Shown: piece after piece, positions 25,401-34,700 of the stretch | Position numbering within the stretch: position 1 is the first letter of the stretch | Layout: each line of letters begins with the position of its first letter | Assembly: GCA_030248215.1 (NCBI GenBank) | Contig: JASANG010000683.1 | Span: forward strand, 21,060-85,059 | Source of the DNA: Enoplolaimus lenunculus | Lineage: Eukaryota; Nematoda; Enoplea; Enoplida; Thoracostomopsidae | DNA length: 64,000 nt | Reading direction: 5' to 3' | Notes under the pieces: model-generated | Databases searched by the model: none | What the model saw: only the letters and a program-made list of their open reading frames with translations | What the model was told of the DNA's origin: nothing | Made by a program: the position numbers and the translations under genes

Positions 25401-28400
25401 TGATATATCACTCAAAATTAAACACGAAAAACAAAGCCTTATTTTAGACCTATTCAGAATCGTTTGCTTCAACTTATATTAGTCTTAAACAGTCATTAAA
25501 TTGGTCCATGTAAATATTAGGGGCGGAGAGATTTTTCGTGGGGCTAGAATAAAGTATGCTTAAGCTTTAGACTATTTTTTTTTTATTATTGGCTTAGGCT
25601 TAGTCTTAGGCTTAGTCTTAGGAATATGCTCATTCTTACGCTTAGGCGTAGGCTTACGCTTACGCTTAGGCTTAGGAATATTCTTATAATACTGTTCCGC
25701 CACTGTTCTTTACATTGGCCTTAAATTTATAACGCGTAATGCATTGGGGTTTTCGTTAATGCCTGGATTGAAAATACATTTGCAGAAGAGTTTTGTAGCT
25801 TTGAAGTTGTCATAACTACAGATACCCAAACTCAGTATTTTTGGGACTCGGGTACGAGATGACCACAGCGACTTCGTTAAGTTTGGTTTCAACTGGTTTC
25901 TAAAATAACCTAAAAGACTAACTTTTTCAAATCTTAATAGAATGCCTTAGAATTTTCTCCATTTCTGCAGTTGTTAGAAAATAAGGGGAAAATTTTCCTA
26001 ATACAACTTTTAACATTGTTGATATACTTTTATTCAGTTAGATAGAAGAGTACGTGTGGGGCGGTGCGCTGCAAAAAATGGTGAGTCAAACTGACTCTCT
26101 TCGAAATAGGATCTACGGGACTACACAAATTGAGTCAAATTCGACTCCGACGAAGTCAAATTCGACTCACTGAGCGCATTGTTTGACATTGGCGGAGTCG
26201 ATATTGACCCAGTTTGTGTAGTCCCGTAGAGCCTATTTCGGAGAGAGTCAATATGACTCACCATTTTTTGCAGTGTGTTCACCAACAATATTTCAATTTA
26301 CAATTCCGGCCACCCTCGTCGTTACGTTAAATTGAATTCAAAACTTTTTTTGACACTACCGAAATTTGCCTGTTATAAACATAACTCATCTTCTTATTCC
26401 GACTTCTACAGTATAATAATGAAGTACGAATGCAGAAAATACGTAATTTGAACATACCTATTGTTATTTAATTTTTGAGCTTATTGTACTGTAATTTTAA
26501 AATGCCCAAATTGCAATATTGCAACCACATTGGCCAGTGTTAATTATTTGCCACCGAAAACCCTCCAAAGGGGTAAGGCTTACATAAGTTGCGTGTACCA
26601 GTTGCATAAAAATTACCAATTTCCTTTGCCGGATTATGAAATCTTTCTGTGAATTCCATGTAATCAATTTTACCATCGTTGTTGACGTCTGTACACATCA
26701 TTAAGTAGTTTATTTCTTCGCTAAAATGCATAAGAAGCAAAAAAATTGCACTATATTCAATGACATTATCAAATATATAATTTCGCAGTCCCTAAAATAG
26801 TTAAAATAAGAAAAACAACACGAATGGCGATCGAAATGATGGAAACGAAATCAAGACACCAAGTTTACCCATACAGCTAAGGCACTCATGTGCTGGTCAT
26901 AACAATAAATACAGGGTAAATAATATTTTGAGGTTAACTTACACAGAATACATCTTCTGCGCTTCCATTGCACGCTGAAATTCTTTGAACGATATCCAGC
27001 CATCTTTGTTTGTATCAAATTCTTGAAACGCATTTGAAGTGGTCAAATCTTTTAGTTTGAGAAACATATCAAAAAATCGTAAAATTTTCTCGACACTTGT
27101 TTGAGATTCAACCAGTGTGTCAACCATTTGTTTGCCAATAGAGCCGTTTAAAACATTACCTAAACATTCGTGTATAATAAGACGAATAACTAACAAAGTA
27201 AGTAGATTAAGCATTAATAATATACCTTTCGTTACCAACCGATAAAGCACGTAAAGTTTTGTCAGTTTGCTTTATTTCTAAAACAATATAGACATCATTT
27301 ATAAACTTTATATTTAAACATTTTCTAAACCCGACGCGGTCGCTTCTACATTACTAACTCAAGTACTCAACAATTTACCTTCCAGCATCGACAACATTAA
27401 CAACACCATATCTCGTTGAAGATTAAGAAATTCACGTAACAACTCCAGCTGTGTAGAATTTTTGCTCAATTTATCCATCATTTGAGCGAATAAAAAGAAA
27501 AAACCGCTGATTGCATCCCAAAGACGACTTTGCGCTAACGAAAACTGGTTTCCACTGCAAGGTCCCTGAAATTTTTAGTAATAACAATTGCTATTAATTT
27601 TAGATTTTTGTACGTTAACCACTCGAAAACTTACTTGCAAATATTCGTCATGTTTGCAAGCGTATGCATAAAAATACGATAAAAACATTTCGACAAGAAA
27701 GCTGCGGCTAACACTGAACCGTTTCCAGGCAAAACTAACCTGCACAACTTCAGTTAGCGTGTTGAAAACTTGAGAGCACACTTTAATGGCGAGCAAAAAA
27801 TGAGATGTACCAGCTTCATCTACAACTGGCCTGCTTGAATAATGCCAATAAAAGTCCATAATTGACTCCTAAAAATAGAGCGAACTTCAAAATAATAATA
27901 TTAAACGATTGATCATAATATTGACGCAAGTCGTCTACTCGAATGATACGCCACTGTGTCAAATGACTTCAATTGCCATGGACAGGTTTCTAGTTTTACT
28001 GTTGGAACTATTAACAATGCAAAACAATGTTTCATTCGGAATTATCTTGCGGAAACCTTTTTGCGTGATTAGGCTTAGGCTTAGGCTTGTGCTTAGGTAT
28101 AGTTGATAGGCCACTATTATAAACATGAGCCGATGAAAATATCAATCGCCACGGCCAGATTTCTAGTTACTATTGGAACAAACAATGTAAAACAGTGTTT
28201 CATTCGAAATTATTGGTAGAAACCTTTTTGCGTCTTTAGGCCTAGGCTTAGACTTGAGCTTCTGTATAGTTGATAGGCCACTATTATGAATATGAGCCGA
28301 TGAACATAAACAACAATAACTGAATAAATTAAGCAAAATTACTTGAAGCCGCAAAAGATAATCGACCGACGTTGTTATCAAATTAACACTGATGTTATTG

Positions 28401-28672
28401 AGCGGTTGTGTTCGCAAATAGTTTTGAAAATCTAAACCATACAGGGTTATTTGAATATGATAGAAGTTCCCGCATGCGTTGTACGATGAAGATAACACAA
28501 CACAGTAAAATCGCATATAGCAGGGTTGTCTCCCAGTCGTGGCCTCGGTTTCATTTTATATTTTTACAAATTTTTCTGACAATTAAAAAAGTAACATGAC
28601 AAATTGACGCCGAATATACACAACAAAGTGGATTTTCAATTATAGTTAATTACCTTTGGTATAGGGACAGTA

Positions 28673-28720
<48 letters not shown>

Positions 28721-31700
28721 GTAGTACAGCGCAAAAATAGGTACCAATTTTTCCATATGAATTTTCCAAACACAACATTCTGCCGTTTACAGTGCAAACT
28801 AAAGTTTATAAGTATTACGCCTGGATTCAACGGTGACTTAAGTTTCAAATTATCTACTCTGCAAAAACATTTTACTGAAAATGACTTAGCATTATTCTGC
28901 TGATTTAGTTTTACGCCTTATTCAACGGTGACTTAAGTTTCAAATTATCTACTCTGCAAAAACATTTTACGGATAATGACTTAGCATTATTCTGCTGATT
29001 TAGTTTTACGCTTTATTCAACGGTGACTTAAGTTTCAAATTATCTACTCTGCGAAAAAATGTTACTGATAATGACTTAGCGTTATTCTGCTGATTTAGTT
29101 TTACGCTTTATTCAACGGTGACTTAAGTTTCAAATTATCTACTCTGCAAAAACATTTTACTGAAAATGACTTAGCATTATTCTGCTGATTTAGTTTTACG
29201 CCTTATTCAACGGTGACTTAAGTTTCAAATTATCTACTCTGCAAAAACATTTTACGGATAATGATTTAGCATTATTCTGCTGATTTAGTTTTACGCCTTT
29301 ATTCAACGGTGACTTAAGTTTCAAATTATAAACATTTACCATTGTTATGTCCTTCACACGTAAGCTGAAGAAATCGAAACAACGAAATGATAAAGTCGGC
29401 ATCTTTTAAATTCTGCGTATCACCTTGGCACAACTCTGCACCCATTCCTAAACCTTCGGCTTTGATTTGTCGTTCGAAGATTTCCAAGTTTAATACGCTA
29501 AAATTGAAAACGAAAGATTATTTGGATTTTGTTGTAATGATATACTTTCAGTGTTGATAAACACGGAGTACGCACTAATTCAATATAAAGGGTCTACTAG
29601 AAGTTTAATACTATGCGATTAAATGGTTTTAAATTTTGGCCGATGTTAGTTTTAGGGGCATAACAGTAGATTAAGCGCCCTGTTAAGCCTAAGCCTAAGC
29701 CTAAGCGTTGCAAAAATGAGTTCCTAAGCCTATGCCTAAACCTAAGCCTAAGCAAAAAAATAATCTAGAATCAAAACCTGCTGTTTTATAGACCCACCAG
29801 AAACCTGGACGCCTCTTAAAGTAACATGAGCGTAAATTTTAATAACCTTTCAGGAAATTGGAAAGGTATCGAAATTTGACCCTACTTGTGCGTAACAATG
29901 GTTTTCAGAAAAACTCAAACCCTACACTGAATTTTTGAAGGTTAGCATCCGAGAAATCTCAAATTATTTTGAACTTTTAAGCCAGTAAAGTTTTACAGAA
30001 TTTTTTTAGCTTAAACTAAAAAAATTGCAATTTACTCTGCATCCCTGCTTTCTCGTATACAGATATATATAATGCTGTGTGGTGATCGTAAACGTATATT
30101 ACCCCAGCGTCCGTGGATCGATTCTGAACTTAAAACGTAAAGTTGGCGTGAAATCGTATAAATTTATGCTAGAAACAGCTGCAATAAAAACCAATATCAG
30201 GGTCTATTTGTCTAAAATAGGGTTAGAATAAGTTTTTACAGGCTACCACTTCATCCATAAAACACATAATTCAAACAACCTTTTAAGGGCGTTGCTGTGA
30301 TTGAATGATTTTAAAAAGGTTTCATATCAAGAACAATATTCGTTTCAATTTTCAAGTGACAGAACAACAACCCAACACATTTAACGATAATAGTTACTTG
30401 GTATGCGCAATGGTATTACTGTAGTATTTGCATGAAAAACAATACCTAACCAGCAAATTATTCATTAGGCTAACCTGCTTTTGTTCATCAAACCAGAAAT
30501 TGACGTAAAAAATCGTGCTTCATTTTTGCTTTGTAAATATTGCAGCATTGTCTAAAATAATATATAGATCCTAATATCGTTCACTTAACTCCTCCCAAAT
30601 AATTAACACCGCTTCAAACGACCGACAAACATACGCGGTAAAAGTGAAACCAAAATTCTTAAATCAGCTACAATTACCAGTTTTGGGTTTCTGACATTTT
30701 AGAAAACATAAGCGTTCCAGTGTTAAAATTTTGTCCAAAATTTAAATAGGATTCATCTTTTCTTGAACGAAGATTAACCCGTCTTATGAGCGAGTTTCTA
30801 AAAATATAAAAGTGTAACAAAAATTAGTGCACTGTTAGCTTATAACTAAGGTTGTATGCGGCCTGTATCCTCACTGCCATTGCATGTTTTAGATTATTAT
30901 TGAAATTGGGACCCATGTTACTTTTAGAGCCGTCCAGTTCTGGTGGGTCTGTAAAAGAGTATGCTTACATTCTAGACTACATTTTTTGCTTAGGTTTAGG
31001 CTTAGGCTCAGGCTTAGGCTTAGGAATACGCTTTTTCAATGCTTAGGCTTAGGCTTAGGAGTACGCTTGACCCACTGTTACAGCCCTAAAGGTAACATTG
31101 GCCGAAACTTGTATAGTGGTAAAGTTATTGCGAAAACATGAAATCTATTTCAGTGTAACATTCCCATAAAAAGGTTGCAAACATTTACATTTTTCAAAAA
31201 ATAATTATACAGTACAGCTATGGCATAATTTTGCACAAACGTTTTGTTACAAAACGCCTTTAGCTTACTGTTTGAATGTGTAAGTTGCCTCCATTCAGCA
31301 TGTTTATGCCCAAAGCCAACGTTTTAGTAATCAGTTCACTTGGTTCACCATCGCAGGCCGATGTATACTGTAGAACCATAACGGCTGCACCACGGTCCGC
31401 AAGGCGACTTTGTTCTGCGCAAAGTTCATTTTTGCCTTGCTCAACGTCCTGTTGTAAAAACAACTTAGTTTTAACGTATATCTTGCTTAAAATCAAATGT
31501 AGGTTTCCTTTCCTCTGTTTTCGTTTTTTGGCCAATTCTTCCAGGTTTATAAACAAGTTTAATAAATATAATTGGATAAAAATATTGCACAATCTTCGTT
31601 ATTCCATATTTTGAAAACAAAACCGACACCAGTGCAACGTGATGACAAGACAAGGACCGAATCCCCAACTGGCTGCAATATCTTTTGTCAGTTTAGCATA

Positions 31701-34700
31701 GATTTTCAACCAAACTTAGACACTTACTATTAAAACATTTTTTATACTGCGGTAGTAAACATTCCATAGAGTTTGACTCGATGGCATCATAAGCATTTTG
31801 AATTTTTCATTTAAAGTGTTTACATTTTATGTTTTTTGCACATTTTTAAGGTTATTTCAAAATTTGTAAAAAATATCAGGTTTTGCTAATTAATGAACTC
31901 CTTTGTTTTCGCATTTTTCACAGGTTCTTAAGCTTCAAAATTCATTCCATTGTTTATCAAGTTCAATGAAGCGTCTCGCCGCCTACGACATGGCGCCCCC
32001 TTTGTAAGATAACAAGCAGGGGAGGAGCTATTTTTATTGAGCCCAAGGCACGAAATTTATGTAAATGGCATGGTGGATCAGGTTTGCCGGGTGCCCCCCT
32101 AGGGTGGTAGGTGACACAGCTGCAAATAATCGACATAACGTAACTATGGGTTTGAAATTTATAGCAGGGAACATCAAACGAAAAACTTGGTCAAATTCTA
32201 ACAGATTAATTTGCTAATTGTAACCTTAAAAGCCTGTTATTACCAACTGAAGATAGGTGCTACACACATTTAAGAAAATGGGCACAGATAAGAAATGATA
32301 AGTTTTGGTTTGCCAAACTTTTTCGGTAGAACTTTCATCAAGTATTAGATACGTTTTATAAGCAATTGCTCGGTCCAAAAGTTTCGATATTAGTAGTACT
32401 ACTCCCAATATATTTTAATAGATATTACAACTTGTGAAATACCAATTCAAACTGTGGCAGATTTGTCGAGTATAGGTTATTGAAAACACAGGACCTTTTG
32501 CTTTTTAATTTTATCGACTAAAACTAAATTTCGGCATATTATCGGAATTCCATTCCATATTAACGGTTATTTGAAATTTCGCACTTAGCGCATAGCAAAA
32601 GAATAAACAACAGTTTATGTTTTTAATGTCCGTCATCCTGTAAGCTTCCAACTGACCAAAACTTACAGCTGGATTGCGACTGTCTTCGTCTTCATCGTCT
32701 GCCACATGAATACTCTGTAATATAAACAAACGTTATGCACCATTCACATGTACAAGTTTTTGCAGCGAGAACTCGCAGCTGCAACTTGTACAAAATACTT
32801 GCAGCAGCAAGTATTTTCAAAGCAACATTCCGATTGACCAATCAGACTGCAGGTCCAAGAAATTCAACTGACTTGCAACTGCGTTCACAGATGCGAATTA
32901 AAATAAATAGCACGAAGTGAATAATTTCCAGCTGCAAGAACTTCAAAGCTGCTTTGTGACCAAATTTGCGCTGCAACTTGCACGCGCAAGTTTTTGCTGC
33001 AAAAACTAGCACGTGTGAATAGAGCTTAAGGAAATATTGTTGTCGTTGTGATTTTATGGTAATTATGTTGATAACAACTCTACTAAACTAAGCAATTACA
33101 CCCTGTGTCTTCGCTTATAACCGATGCAGTGTTGTAGCTTCTATGAATTACTGGTTTTTAAGCGCGTGTTCAGTCGTTGATTAAATTTGGTAGAATACAA
33201 ATTTACCTTTCACGCATACTAACGTTGTTCAAATTGAATTCGTAGAATATTGGTCTCTCCTCAATATAAAGCAAAACTATTACATTTTTTGTTATGACAA
33301 TGGCCGACATTTGGCGTTTATTTGTTTACATAAGTTGGCGACTTAAGTAATTACTTAAGTATAAACTTAAGTAAATACCAACTGAAGTAAGATTTCAAAA
33401 ACCCAGCCATTGTGTTCCAGAGTATACAATACCATAATTAACAACCAAATTACTATTATTGTATTTACTTTGGCCATTACATCCTGATACGCAATAAGCA
33501 AATGATCGTCGGTGATTGAAACGCCAATTTGCTGTTCTGCAGTCGCGACCCGTTGAAAGCAAAGTATCAATTGCGTTAATGGATCGGATATTTTTGATTC
33601 TTCAGCGTCTGGCAGTTTTTGCACTATATCATCTTCAACGACGACTACGTGTTCGTCTTCTTCTTCTCTCGGCTACAATTACACTTAAAGGATGGTGAGT
33701 CAAATTGATTCTCTCCGAAATAGACTTTTCCTGACTACACAGACTGCTTCAAAATTCGACTTCGCCAGAGGCAAATTCGATTCGCTGAATCGCTTAGTGA
33801 GTCGAATTTTTACTCTGGCGGAGTCGAATTTGTCAGTTTGTGTAGTCAGGAAAAGCATATTTCGGAGAAAGTCAATTTGACTCACCATTTTTTGCAGTGT
33901 ACAATTAACCAAACGTTGATGTTTCAGCGACATTTCCAATGATTTGTCCTTGGCAAACCTGGCAATTTCTCTTCCATGGGAACCGTTTTTCTACGGAAAC
34001 ATCTAGCAAATCCAATTTTGCCCTAGGTAAAGTCAACTTTGTTATATTTTTCTGGAGAAAGATTTAAACAGGGTAAAAATCTGTTTTTTGCTGTGGTATT
34101 GTTATTGTAAGGCTAACGAGGATGTAACCGGATATCCGTTTTCGCTTCCGGTAAATATCGGTGTCCGTTTTCGTTTCTGTTTCCGTTTTCGACGCATCCG
34201 CCATTATTTCTTTAAAAGTTTTAATAGACCGGTGAATATATGCACGCTTCAATTGTGTTGGCAGTAAAATAGTAAATTTAGGGAATTTAAATACTTCAAT
34301 ATCCGGTTCCGTTTCCGTTTTATACTACCTTTTTATACTCTCTAAAAACTTCAACTTAAATTATAGCTTAACTAAACTAGAATTTTAAGTTTTACTAAAA
34401 CTAACATATTTTTAAGCTTAACACGAGTTTAAGTAAACTTATTTTTGGTTTAAACAACAAATCTATCGCAGAAATTATGCGTATCTAAGAATTCATTAAG
34501 CTTAGCTTAAACTAGAAATCAGCAAAATTTTAAATTAGTTTAAGCGTAAACCTACCTGTTAGTTTTGTTAATATAGAAAGTTAGCTTAATACTGTTGGAT
34601 TAGCTTAAGCTTAAATCAAGTTAGTTTAAGCTTTTAGAAAGTATATACCCTGATGCTAAACACATAATCAAGTGTGCGTCACGAGTATTGCTTATACAAC

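Noticed and set aside
28636-28848. Seventy-codon minus-strand frame that I first took for a RyR exon
   Set aside because: Exons g and h join perfectly in phase and sequence without it, and part of it is the 95-bp repeat.
28826-29330. CRISPR array
   Set aside because: Repeats are contiguous 95-bp units without unique spacers, in an animal gene intron.
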